A stretch of DNA of 64,000 bases, taken from positions 4,092,001 through 4,156,000 of the forward strand of contig OZ271831.1 of the NCBI GenBank assembly GCA_965601455.1, read 5' to 3'. The stretch comes from JANQEU01 sp965601455 (lineage in GTDB: Bacteria > Bacteroidota > Bacteroidia > Cytophagales > Cyclobacteriaceae). Shown piece by piece: positions 16,611 through 23,869 of the stretch. Each line of letters begins with the position of its first letter. Position 1 is the stretch's first letter. A program made the position numbers and the translations under genes. Below the pieces are notes generated by a model, which saw only the letters and a program-made list of their open reading frames with translations, ran no database searches and was not told where the DNA came from.

Positions 16611-17732
16611 ATGAAACTCAATACAATACATACAATCTTTTGGATATTAAGTACTGGGTTCTTCCTGGCATCCGGTTGCGCAAACAATCCAAGTGATCCC
16701 GGTTCTGTAGAATCAAATCAAGATGAATTTATTACGATGCAAAAGGACGATTTCACCGGAGATTTAATACAAATCTCGAAGAAGGTCATTTTTGAGGAAA
16801 TCGAAGCCCGTGGTTTCATTGAAGTCCCTCCTGATAACAGAGCTGAAATCAGCCCATATTTTGGTGGATATGTAGAGAACATCAACCTTCTGGAAGGGCA
16901 AAATATTAAGAAGGGAGAGCTACTGTTTATCCTTCGAAATCCGGATTACTTAGATGTTCAACGCGAATGGATAGAAGTAACTGAAAAATTGAACTACTTA
17001 GAAACGGATTACAAACGCCAAGAGAAACTGGCAGAGGACGCAATTACCAGTCAAAAAGGTTTGAAGAAAGCAGAGTCCGATTACAAAGTAATGTTTGCGC
17101 ATCACAAAAGTATTGAAGCCCGATTAGCATTGATGCAAATTTCAATAAGTAAGATTCAAAGTGGCGATTTGACCTCGACGATTCCTGTCTTTGCTCCCAT
17201 TTCCGGATATGTGGCAAGTGTCAAAGCTGTGCGAGGCAAGTACATCGATGCGCGTGAGTATGCACTTGAAATTGTGAACACCGATCATTTACACTTGGAT
17301 CTACAAGTATTTGAACAGGATGTAAACAAATTAAAAGAAGGACAGGAAATTAGATTTCAGGTACCGGAAAGCGGAGAAAAATGGTATAATGGAAATGTTC
17401 ATCTAATTGGAAAAGAAATACATTCCGACCAAAGAACAGCAATCATACATGGCCATATTATCGGAGAAAACGAGGAAAACATCTTACCAGGGATGTTTGT
17501 GGAATCAAGAATCGTAGTTGGAAGTGATACTGTAACTTCACTACCTTCATCTTCGATCATTGAAAGGGAAGGAAAATATTATGTGATGGTGAAAGAAAAC
17601 GAAACGGATAATGTTCTAAAGTTCCGCTCAACCGAAGTTAAGATTGGCATTTCAGATGATAACTGGGTCCAGATTCTAAAAGGTTTATCCCCGGCTGAAG
17701 AGGTTTTATCTGAGAACTTTATCAATTGGTGA
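16611..17732 (+). CDS. czcB: Periplasmic adaptor of heavy-metal RND efflux (CzcB/CusB type)
   Basis: Membrane-fusion protein linking the RND pump to the outer-membrane channel. The 373-residue protein has a lipoprotein signal with lipobox ASGC, so it is anchored in the inner membrane. The split barrel-sandwich domain is visible (YFGGYVENINLLEGQNIKKG near 83-102 and VFAPISGYVASV near 192-203) around an alpha-helical hairpin (about 120-180), followed by a beta-barrel and membrane-proximal domain. There is no His/Met-rich N-terminal metal site like that of CusB, which agrees with a divalent-metal system. It is the last gene of the three-gene operon. Confidence 0.92.
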   Translation: MKLNTIHTIFWILSTGFFLASGCANNPSDPGSVESNQDEFITMQKDDFTGDLIQISKKVIFEEIEARGFIEVPPDNRAEISPYFGGYVENINLLEGQNIKKGELLFILRNPDYLDVQREWIEVTEKLNYLETDYKRQEKLAEDAITSQKGLKKAESDYKVMFAHHKSIEARLALMQISISKIQSGDLTSTIPVFAPISGYVASVKAVRGKYIDAREYALEIVNTDHLHLDLQVFEQDVNKLKEGQEIRFQVPESGEKWYNGNVHLIGKEIHSDQRTAIIHGHIIGENEENILPGMFVESRIVVGSDTVTSLPSSSIIEREGKYYVMVKENETDNVLKFRSTEVKIGISDDNWVQILKGLSPAEEVLSENFINW

Positions 17733-17871
17733 TGACAACTGATAAGGAAGATAGATTCCTGGATTCCTCATTATTTTTTGAAAACTTCAACCGGTACGGT
17801 TCATCTATAAACTGAACTTATCAGGAACTATTTGCCACAGCATAACGCTTTGTACCGTATACATTACTCCT

Positions 17872-18309
17872 ATGGAAAAAAGAGAATTCTTAAAATCTTC
17901 AAGTGCGGCGGTGGTTCTCGCTTCATTAGGTATAAGTTTAACCAGTTGTGCCGAGGACGATCCGAAACCGGATAACAACGTACCTTCTGTTCCAACAACT
18001 GGCGGAGATAGCGCCATTACTTTAAGTTTATCTGATTTCCCGGCATTGGCAGAAGACGACGGTTGGGCATTGGACAACAGTGATAACCTTCTTTTGGTAA
18101 ACATAGATGGCAACATACGTGCCTTTTCGAGCTTTTGCCCTCACTCAGGCTGTACTGATCAATGGGATTATGCTGGCTCAGTTTTTATATGCAATTGCCA
18201 TGGATCCCAATTCAATTCAGATGGAAGTCTGAGAAGTGGTCCAGCTACTTCTGGTCTTCTGGAGCTTCCGGTTGAAGTAGATGGAGATACCCTGACTATC
18301 GGCGGTTAA
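17872..18309 (+). CDS. Rieske [2Fe-2S] lipoprotein
   Basis: A 145-residue electron-transfer protein. The N-terminus is a signal with a lipobox-like LTSC (Cys near 27). The Rieske cluster motifs are complete: CPHSGC near 90-95 and CNCHGS near 107-112, giving two Cys and two His ligands plus the disulfide cysteines. A proline/threonine linker follows the lipobox. It is not next to a cytochrome b or a dioxygenase, so its partner is unknown. Its stop abuts that of the convergent amidohydrolase gene with no gap. Confidence 0.9.
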   Translation: MEKREFLKSSSAAVVLASLGISLTSCAEDDPKPDNNVPSVPTTGGDSAITLSLSDFPALAEDDGWALDNSDNLLLVNIDGNIRAFSSFCPHSGCTDQWDYAGSVFICNCHGSQFNSDGSLRSGPATSGLLELPVEVDGDTLTIGG

Positions 18310-19431
18310 TCATTCCGGGAAACGGGATGTATCAATATTTGGGATAATACTGAGGGCGTTCTTGTAGTAAAGTTTTTTCAAGACTTCGTCCGAAAGTCCA
18401 ATGCCATACATGGCCCAAAAGGCGTGGTACTTGTAGTAGGGAAAGTAGTCGTCCTCTGATTCCAATACCCTAAAATAAGTGTAGAACTCTTCCTGGTTGT
18501 AGGCGTCTTTAGCAAATAAAACCCGATCCTGATACGACTCGAAAAACTTTTTTGCCATTCTTGGCTGTCGTCCTAATTCGGCGATTACAGCGCCTATCCC
18601 CACATACACATTTGGGTAAGTATCCAGATGCCTGCTTAATTTCTCAAGATCATTCGCCATCCATCCCATGTGAGCATTGATAAAAGTGGTGTTAGGATGT
18701 CTGGCAAAAACATTGTGCTGCTCAGCAATGATCTTGTCAAAAGGAGCTACATCTTCCCCGTACTGTCGGTTAGGTCTTAGTTTCAACTCCAACCATCTTT
18801 CGTTTTTCTCATCAAATGGTTGCCAAAAAGGTTCCGGATCTGCCGAATGTATTAAAACTGGTATCCCAAGCTCACCACATTTTGCCCAAATTGGATCAAG
18901 TAATGGATGATCGACAGTAATCCTTTTACCATTAATATCAGCATTTCTCAGGCCTAAGCTCTTATATATTTTAAGTCCATTCGCTCCATTCTCTACATCT
19001 TCCTCTAACTCTCTCAGGGCATTTTCCTGCCAGCCCTCTGCTCCAAAATTCTTGAAGCTTACATTCGTGAAAATAATGAACCTCCCTTCCGCTTCGCCTT
19101 TAGTTCTTCGAACCATACTGGCCAAATACTCCTGGGTCCCGATGTCCCTGTCAGCTCGATTGAAACCCCTTCCACTCAAATTGACCATCACTGCCATATT
19201 CAACGAATCCATCTCCTCCACTAATCTCGCAATACGTTCCTTGGTTAAATTCCATTGATGACTGTGTACGTCGATAAAAGGATACCTTGCCCGGATAATT
19301 TCGGTTTCAGGAACAACCAGCGTTGAAGTTGGTTGATAAACTTCAATATCCATGGTAGGCCCTCCTGTTTGTTGGCCTTGAGTCATAAGGAACTGTGTTA
19401 AACAGATAGCGACAATTATGTTCTTCTTCAT
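18310..19431 (-). CDS. Secreted amidohydrolase (TIM-barrel metal-dependent hydrolase)
   Basis: Metal-dependent hydrolase of the amidohydrolase-2 superfamily. A signal peptide (IIVAICLTQFLMTQGQQ) directs it to the periplasm. Metal-site motifs are present: IDVHSH near 57-62, GLKIYKSLG near 150-158 with the possible bridging lysine, VLIHSADPE near 190-198, INAHMGW near 255-261, and FAKDAY near 315, where Asp is the usual catalytic base. The substrate is unknown. The start at 19431 was chosen over 19455 because it directly precedes the signal peptide. Its 3' end touches the Rieske gene. Confidence 0.85.
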   Translation of the reverse strand: MKKNIIVAICLTQFLMTQGQQTGGPTMDIEVYQPTSTLVVPETEIIRARYPFIDVHSHQWNLTKERIARLVEEMDSLNMAVMVNLSGRGFNRADRDIGTQEYLASMVRRTKGEAEGRFIIFTNVSFKNFGAEGWQENALRELEEDVENGANGLKIYKSLGLRNADINGKRITVDHPLLDPIWAKCGELGIPVLIHSADPEPFWQPFDEKNERWLELKLRPNRQYGEDVAPFDKIIAEQHNVFARHPNTTFINAHMGWMANDLEKLSRHLDTYPNVYVGIGAVIAELGRQPRMAKKFFESYQDRVLFAKDAYNQEEFYTYFRVLESEDDYFPYYKYHAFWAMYGIGLSDEVLKKLYYKNALSIIPNIDTSRFPE

Positions 19432-19570
19432 CTGGAGGTATTTTCGATGCAACAATATACTAGTAGCAAAAGATATTTCCAGATCTGTGTAAAGAAGGCA
19501 TCAATAGAAATGTGTCATGGATGAACGAAAGTGTCCATCGATGCGGTGATTTATGTCCGAATATGACCAT

Positions 19571-19578
19571 TATCTTTG
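19571..19578 (+). promoter_or_regulatory. Probable -7 element for the small membrane protein/PspC pair
   Basis: TATCTTTG is a full match to TAnnTTTG and lies 75 bases upstream of the next ATG. Confidence 0.45.
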
Positions 19579-19653
19579 TCACATAACTGCAAATATTCCC
19601 GTTCACTACGGTTTTTCACCTTTTGGCACGATACTTGATCAATCATATTCATC

Positions 19654-19920
19654 ATGTCAACCGACGATACCTTGATAACCAACAAAACCAGACGAATTGC
19701 CTTAATTATTATTGGCATATTGGTAGCGGTTCTTCTAACGTGGAATTCCCGTAGTCTTTTCGCCGGAGAGGTTCAGTTGATTCCGTTCGATGGTATTGAA
19801 TTGACTGCTACTCCTACAGCCGTTGACAAAGACCAACCATTCGAGATAGATGCTTCCGCACAATTGCAAAAGGTCACTAAATTTGCATTGGAAAACATTA
19901 CTCACGTCTTAAAACGCTAA
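19654..19920 (+). CDS. Hypothetical single-pass membrane protein
   Basis: I do not recognise a family. The 88-residue product has one membrane segment at about 15-33 (IALIIIGILVAVLLTW) and a short soluble domain with a C-terminal amphipathic helix. It is followed after 3 bp by a PspC-domain gene, so the two form an operon; a membrane-stress or envelope role is a guess from that neighbour. Confidence 0.6.
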   Translation: MSTDDTLITNKTRRIALIIIGILVAVLLTWNSRSLFAGEVQLIPFDGIELTATPTAVDKDQPFEIDASAQLQKVTKFALENITHVLKR

Positions 19921-19923
19921 ATA

Positions 19924-20109
19924 ATGTCTAAAAAACTAACCCGTTCGCGGGATAAATTCCTAGGAGGAGTCTGCGGAGGGATCGCTGAATATTTTGATTT
20001 GGATCCAACGTTAATCCGTATTGCATACATTCTGATTTCAATTCTTAGTGCAGCCTTTCCAGGAATACTGGTCTACATCATACTTTGGGTCGTAGTCCCC
20101 GAGGATTAA
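19924..20109 (+). CDS. PspC-domain membrane protein
   Basis: A minimal 61-residue PspC domain: KLTRSRDKFLGGVCGGIAEY followed by a membrane segment that ends in VVVPED. PspC proteins sense or respond to inner-membrane stress; this stand-alone form is common in Bacteroidetes. Its last codon overlaps the stop of the convergent arginase-like gene. Confidence 0.9.
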   Translation: MSKKLTRSRDKFLGGVCGGIAEYFDLDPTLIRIAYILISILSAAFPGILVYIILWVVVPED

Positions 20110-21254
20110 ATTTTCTCCATAGCCTTTAGCCAACGATCAGGAATTTTACCTTCATTGGCCTTTTGGTAATCCTGGTACGAACAGGGTAACATCTTGGATC
20201 TAATGAAAACCGATTCGCTGTTTTCATCTGGAATTTCCATCCACCATTTTTCAGACAATTTACTTTTGTAGAAGCGAATAGAATCCGGATTTCCACCCAT
20301 TGCTACCTCGTAAACGAGATAGTCATTGGACATAAACACCTGGTCGCCTTTTCGATGATAAAAACCATCGATAAAATACCAAAGCATAGTGGCGATAACA
20401 CTTGCTCCGCGTAAGTCAAGCGAATCCTGCTCCGCGTCATATTCATATATTCCAATCGAACTCAACTTATCATTTAAACCCGCATACCAGCAAATCTGAC
20501 ATGCTTCTTCCCCAGTCAAACCGAAAACGTTTGGATTCCTTGTTGCCGGACAGAAAATGGAGGAAATAGACGATACGTCGAAACCGATCAGGTCCGCATC
20601 TCTGATCACCGGTTCCAGCTCAGCAATTCCTTCCCTGATCTCCCCTATACGATATTTTTCAAACGACAGCTGCTCCAATACATCCAGTACATTCTGCGGA
20701 ACCAAATAGGTCTGATAGCCCAAATGGATATAATTAAAAAGAAAATTTGGCTCGTACTTAAATAAATCGCCGAGATAACTTCGATTGGTTTTATCCGATT
20801 CCTCCATATCTATGGAGGAATCTACATTCAATAGAGATACTAATTTTTCGCTGCTTTCATAGCCTAGATACTGGCCTTTCAGCATATCGTGTGACCCTCC
20901 AATTACGACTGGCAAAATACTTTTCCTAAGAAGAAAGTCTATAACCTCCTGGAGCCTCCCAATGGTTTCCTCCGTAGTGGGCCCATTCCTTAGGTTTCCG
21001 ATATCTAGTATTCGACTTCTCCCACTGGTTTTTGTGAGTGAGTATAATTTTTTCCTGATTTGATCGGGCCCATTGGAAAAAAGTTCTCCATAGCTTTTTC
21101 GAGCGTCCGTAACTCCTATAATAGCAATTTCAATCCCATCCAAATCGTACATAATTTCATGATTGATGAAAATCGATTTTTGAAATGAAGAATTTGGTAG
21201 CTCATCATTCAGGCATTCTTCTGGTACAGGATCGAAAAACAGCTTTAAATCCAT
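20106..21254 (-). CDS. Arginase/formimidoylglutamase-fold protein with incomplete metal site
   Basis: Ureohydrolase superfamily, about 382 residues. The first metal-binding motif GGSHD is present. The second, normally DAHxD, reads DSSID, so the His is missing. The third, normally SxDxDxxDP, reads FDVSSISSI, so the second Asp is missing. The binuclear manganese site is therefore incomplete and the catalytic function doubtful. Bacteroidetes relatives are usually annotated formimidoylglutamase. The start at 21254 (MDLKLFF) is preferred; an upstream ATG at 21272 lies in the T run of the nqrF terminator. Its ATG is only 17 bases after that terminator, and the gene contains a perfect 26-bp inverted repeat over the DSSID codons. 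Confidence 0.78.
   Translation of the reverse strand: MDLKLFFDPVPEECLNDELPNSSFQKSIFINHEIMYDLDGIEIAIIGVTDARKSYGELFSNGPDQIRKKLYSLTKTSGRSRILDIGNLRNGPTTEETIGRLQEVIDFLLRKSILPVVIGGSHDMLKGQYLGYESSEKLVSLLNVDSSIDMEESDKTNRSYLGDLFKYEPNFLFNYIHLGYQTYLVPQNVLDVLEQLSFEKYRIGEIREGIAELEPVIRDADLIGFDVSSISSIFCPATRNPNVFGLTGEEACQICWYAGLNDKLSSIGIYEYDAEQDSLDLRGASVIATMLWYFIDGFYHRKGDQVFMSNDYLVYEVAMGGNPDSIRFYKSKLSEKWWMEIPDENSESVFIRSKMLPCSYQDYQKANEGKIPDRWLKAMEKI
20797..20822. repeat. Perfect 26-bp inverted repeat inside a gene
   Basis: Arms GATTCCTCCATA and TATGGAGGAATC (12 bp each) with two bases between. It lies in the arginase-like coding sequence over the degenerate metal-binding motif. Confidence 0.8.
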
Positions 21255-21270
21255 AGGGTAGGTTTTAAAC

Positions 21271-21301
21271 AAAAAAAGGGGAAATTATTGATTTCCCCTT
21301 T
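21271..21301 (-). terminator. Intrinsic terminator of nqrF
   Basis: Read on the minus strand: AAAGGGGAAAT, five-base loop, ATTTCCCCTTT, then a T run. The 11-bp stem is perfect and begins 24 bases after the nqrF stop. The next gene begins 17 bases further. Confidence 0.92.
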
Positions 21302-21324
21302 CATTTCATAAGATATGGAAGTTA

Positions 21325-22623
21325 TTAACCTCCGAAATCATCAAATCGAATGTTCTCATCCGGAATCCCGTAGTCCTCACCCATTTTCTGAACGGCCGCA
21401 TTCATTAATGGCGGTCCACAGAAGTAAAGCTCAATATCTTCCGGTGCTTCGTGCTTACTGAGATAATTGTCAATTACAGACTGATGCACAAATCCTAAGA
21501 ATCCATCACCTTCTTCATCATCAAGGTCTTTCTTCACTTTCCAGTTGTCTTCTTCAAGTGGCTCAGAAAGTACCATGTAGAATTTGAAGTTGGAAAATTT
21601 CTCCTCTAATTGCCTAAAGTGATCAATGTAGAATAATTCTCTTTTCGATCTACCTCCATACCAGTAGGTCACTTTTCGGCCAGTCTCTAAGGTCTTGAAT
21701 AGATGGTAAAGGTGAGATCTCATTGGTGCCATTCCTGCTCCACCTCCGACGTATAGCATTTCAGCATCTGACGGGTTGATGAAGAATTCGCCATAAGGGC
21801 CTGAAATGGTTACTTTATCTCCCGGTTTCAAACCAAAAATATACGATGATGCAATCCCTGGGTTGACTTTCATCCATCCATTCGCCGCACGATCCCAAGG
21901 AGGAGTGGCTATACGAACATTCAACATAATCTCTCGACCCTCTGCAGGATAAGATGCCATTGAATACGCACGCTCGATGGTTTCATCATTTTTCATCTTC
22001 AGATCCCACAACCCAAATTTGTCCCACTCAACCTGGAATTTATCTGGTGTGTCATGCTCGTCAGGGTGAGCTGTAATATCCATATCCTTGAAGTCAACCT
22101 CACATGGTGGCACCTCTATCTGAATATATCCTCCCGGCTCATAATCCATATCCTCGGGAAGCTCAACCACAAATTCTTTGATAAAGGAGGCAACATTATA
22201 GTTTCTCACTACTGTAGCTTCCCACTTTTTGATTCCAAAGATTTCTTCTGGAATCTCAATCCTCATATCGTTCTTCACCTTCACCTGGCAAGAAAGCCTA
22301 ACATGATCTTGCTTTTCCGCCCTGCTTAGGTGCCCTTCTTCCGTGGGTAAAACATCCCCACCGCCTTCCATAATCTTACATTTACACATGGCACAAGTAC
22401 CTCCACCTCCACAAGCGGAAGGAAGAAATACCTTCTGACCACTCAATGTCGATAAGAGAGTGGATCCCGCTGTAGTAGTAATTGGATTTTCCTCATCACC
22501 ATTCACGATAATATTGACCGGACCTGATTGAACAAGCTTGCTCTGAGCAAACAACAGGATCATTACCAAAATCAAGATTACAGCTGTAAACGCGAAGATT
22601 GTCGTTAATACAATTGATGTCAT
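21325..22623 (-). CDS. nqrF: Na+-translocating NADH:quinone reductase subunit F
   Basis: NADH-oxidising subunit of the sodium-pumping NQR complex. The 432 residues hold an N-terminal membrane anchor (about 4-26), a ferredoxin-type 2Fe-2S domain with Cys71, Cys77, Cys80 and Cys112 (CGGGGTCAMC), an FAD-binding domain (RAYSMASYP) and an NADH-binding domain (YVGGGAGMAPMRSH, then CGPPLMNAAV) ending in the conserved aromatic/acidic tail FDDFGG. It is slightly longer than Vibrio NqrF (about 408). The nqrA-E genes usually found upstream are not in this window; the neighbour is accD, so the gene stands alone with its own promoter and terminator. Confidence 0.93.
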   Translation of the reverse strand: MTSIVLTTIFAFTAVILILVMILLFAQSKLVQSGPVNIIVNGDEENPITTTAGSTLLSTLSGQKVFLPSACGGGGTCAMCKCKIMEGGGDVLPTEEGHLSRAEKQDHVRLSCQVKVKNDMRIEIPEEIFGIKKWEATVVRNYNVASFIKEFVVELPEDMDYEPGGYIQIEVPPCEVDFKDMDITAHPDEHDTPDKFQVEWDKFGLWDLKMKNDETIERAYSMASYPAEGREIMLNVRIATPPWDRAANGWMKVNPGIASSYIFGLKPGDKVTISGPYGEFFINPSDAEMLYVGGGAGMAPMRSHLYHLFKTLETGRKVTYWYGGRSKRELFYIDHFRQLEEKFSNFKFYMVLSEPLEEDNWKVKKDLDDEEGDGFLGFVHQSVIDNYLSKHEAPEDIELYFCGPPLMNAAVQKMGEDYGIPDENIRFDDFGG

Positions 22624-22651
22624 AGGATAACGGACCTTTTATAAATTGTCA

Positions 22652-22659
22652 CAAATATA
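22652..22659 (-). promoter_or_regulatory. Probable -7 element of nqrF
   Basis: On the minus strand TATATTTG, a full TAnnTTTG match, 28 bases before the nqrF ATG. This supports transcription separate from accD. Confidence 0.55.
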
Positions 22660-22738
22660 GTAGATAGACCTTAAGGTTTTAAGAATCCTCAGAACTAATC
22701 AAGAGGTATTTCCTACCTACAATTTTTCAACAAAGGGC

Positions 22739-23578
22739 TTAGTTTAATAGTTTTATTAGGGCTGTGATTTTTGACTTTAACTGTCTCCTATCGACGATAA
22801 AGTCGAGAAACCCATGATCCAGGACAAATTCCGCACTTTGAAATCCTTTAGGAAGGTCTTTTCCAATTGTTTCGCGAATGACACGTGGCCCTGCAAATCC
22901 GATTAGGGAACCCGGTTCTGCTATATTGAAATCTCCCAACATAGCGAAGGATGCGGTAACGCCGCCGGTAGTGGGGTCCGTCAATAAAGAAATATAAGGT
23001 AGCTTCTCCCTATCCATCAAATTTAGCTTGCCGGAAATCTTAGCCATCTGCATAAGGGAAAAGCCTGCTTCCATCATTCGGGCACCACCAGACTTACTAA
23101 TCATCAGAAACGGCAATTTCTTATCAACCGCAAAATCAATGGCCCTGGCAATTTTTTCTCCCATCACCGAACCCATAGAGCCGCCAATAAATCCAAAGTC
23201 CATACAACCAATAACGATTGGAATTCCGTTCATCTTACCGTGTGCTGTTCTGACCGCATCTTTTAATCCGGTTTTATCCTGCGTAGCACGAATTCGATCT
23301 GGATACTTTTTGGTGTCAACAAATTTCAGTGGATCACCGGATTCCATCTTCTCATCCAGTTCTTTGAATTCGTTGTTATCAAAGAGTATTTCGAAATACT
23401 CTTGAGAACCAATTCGAACGTGATAATCATCATCCGGAGTTACATACATGTTGTTTCGCAACTCACGCATGTGAATGATATTCCCTTTGGGTGTCTTATA
23501 CCACAATCCATCCGGAGCTTCTTTCTTCTCCGTGGTGGGGGTTTGGATACCTTTATCTTTTCTGTTAAACCAAGCCAT
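22739..23578 (-). CDS. accD: Acetyl-CoA carboxylase carboxyltransferase beta subunit, lacking zinc cysteines
   Basis: Transfers carboxyl from biotin to acetyl-CoA in fatty acid synthesis, together with AccA (not in the window). The 279 residues show the crotonase-like core: DFGFIGGSMGSVMGEK near 125-140, SKSGGARMMEAG near 162-173, TDPTTGGVTASFA, and GFAGPRV for the oxyanion hole. The N-terminal zinc ribbon of E. coli AccD is recognisable (LWYK to YHVR, residues 25-53), but all four cysteines are replaced (T29, G32, T47, D50), as I recall for other Bacteroidetes AccD. It is the third gene of a carB-DUF4834-accD run. Confidence 0.95.
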   Translation of the reverse strand: MAWFNRKDKGIQTPTTEKKEAPDGLWYKTPKGNIIHMRELRNNMYVTPDDDYHVRIGSQEYFEILFDNNEFKELDEKMESGDPLKFVDTKKYPDRIRATQDKTGLKDAVRTAHGKMNGIPIVIGCMDFGFIGGSMGSVMGEKIARAIDFAVDKKLPFLMISKSGGARMMEAGFSLMQMAKISGKLNLMDREKLPYISLLTDPTTGGVTASFAMLGDFNIAEPGSLIGFAGPRVIRETIGKDLPKGFQSAEFVLDHGFLDFIVDRRQLKSKITALIKLLN

Positions 23579-23590
23579 AGACGATCATTG

Positions 23591-23611
23591 AACTTGAATA
23601 CAGTTCAAGTT
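23591..23611. promoter_or_regulatory. Inverted repeat upstream of accD
   Basis: Perfect arms AACTTGAA/TTCAAGTT around five bases, in the 37-bp gap between DUF4834 and accD, 13 bases before the accD start. No T run follows, so it is not a standard terminator; it could be an operator or an RNA hairpin near the ribosome-binding region. Confidence 0.5.
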
Positions 23612-23615
23612 ACCT

Positions 23616-23858
23616 TTATTTTTCTACTTCTTCGTAATCGATGTATTCGCCCCCGGAAAAGCCCTTATTTGATTTATCCGAAGATTTTTGCCTGAATTCG
23701 TAATCCAGGTTACTATTAGGAGCACGTTTTTTATCGTGTGGGTATGCTGATCGTCTTTGTGCTCCTGAAGCGCCGATGTAAAACATTTTGAACAGATAGC
23801 CCCCAACCTTTGCCAGGACGTAAATGATCAAAATGAGTATTAATAAGAACTTCAACAT
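23616..23858 (-). CDS. DUF4834 family small membrane protein
   Basis: An 80-residue protein with an N-terminal membrane segment (LKFLLILILIIYVLAKVGGY) and a polar basic/acidic cytoplasmic tail ending in GEYIDYEEVEK. This layout and the final EYIDYEE match the DUF4834 family of Bacteroidetes, of unknown function. It is 11 bp after carB and 37 bp before accD on the same strand, so probably co-transcribed with both. Confidence 0.82.
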   Translation of the reverse strand: MLKFLLILILIIYVLAKVGGYLFKMFYIGASGAQRRSAYPHDKKRAPNSNLDYEFRQKSSDKSNKGFSGGEYIDYEEVEK

Positions 23859-23869
23859 ACCTATCTAAC

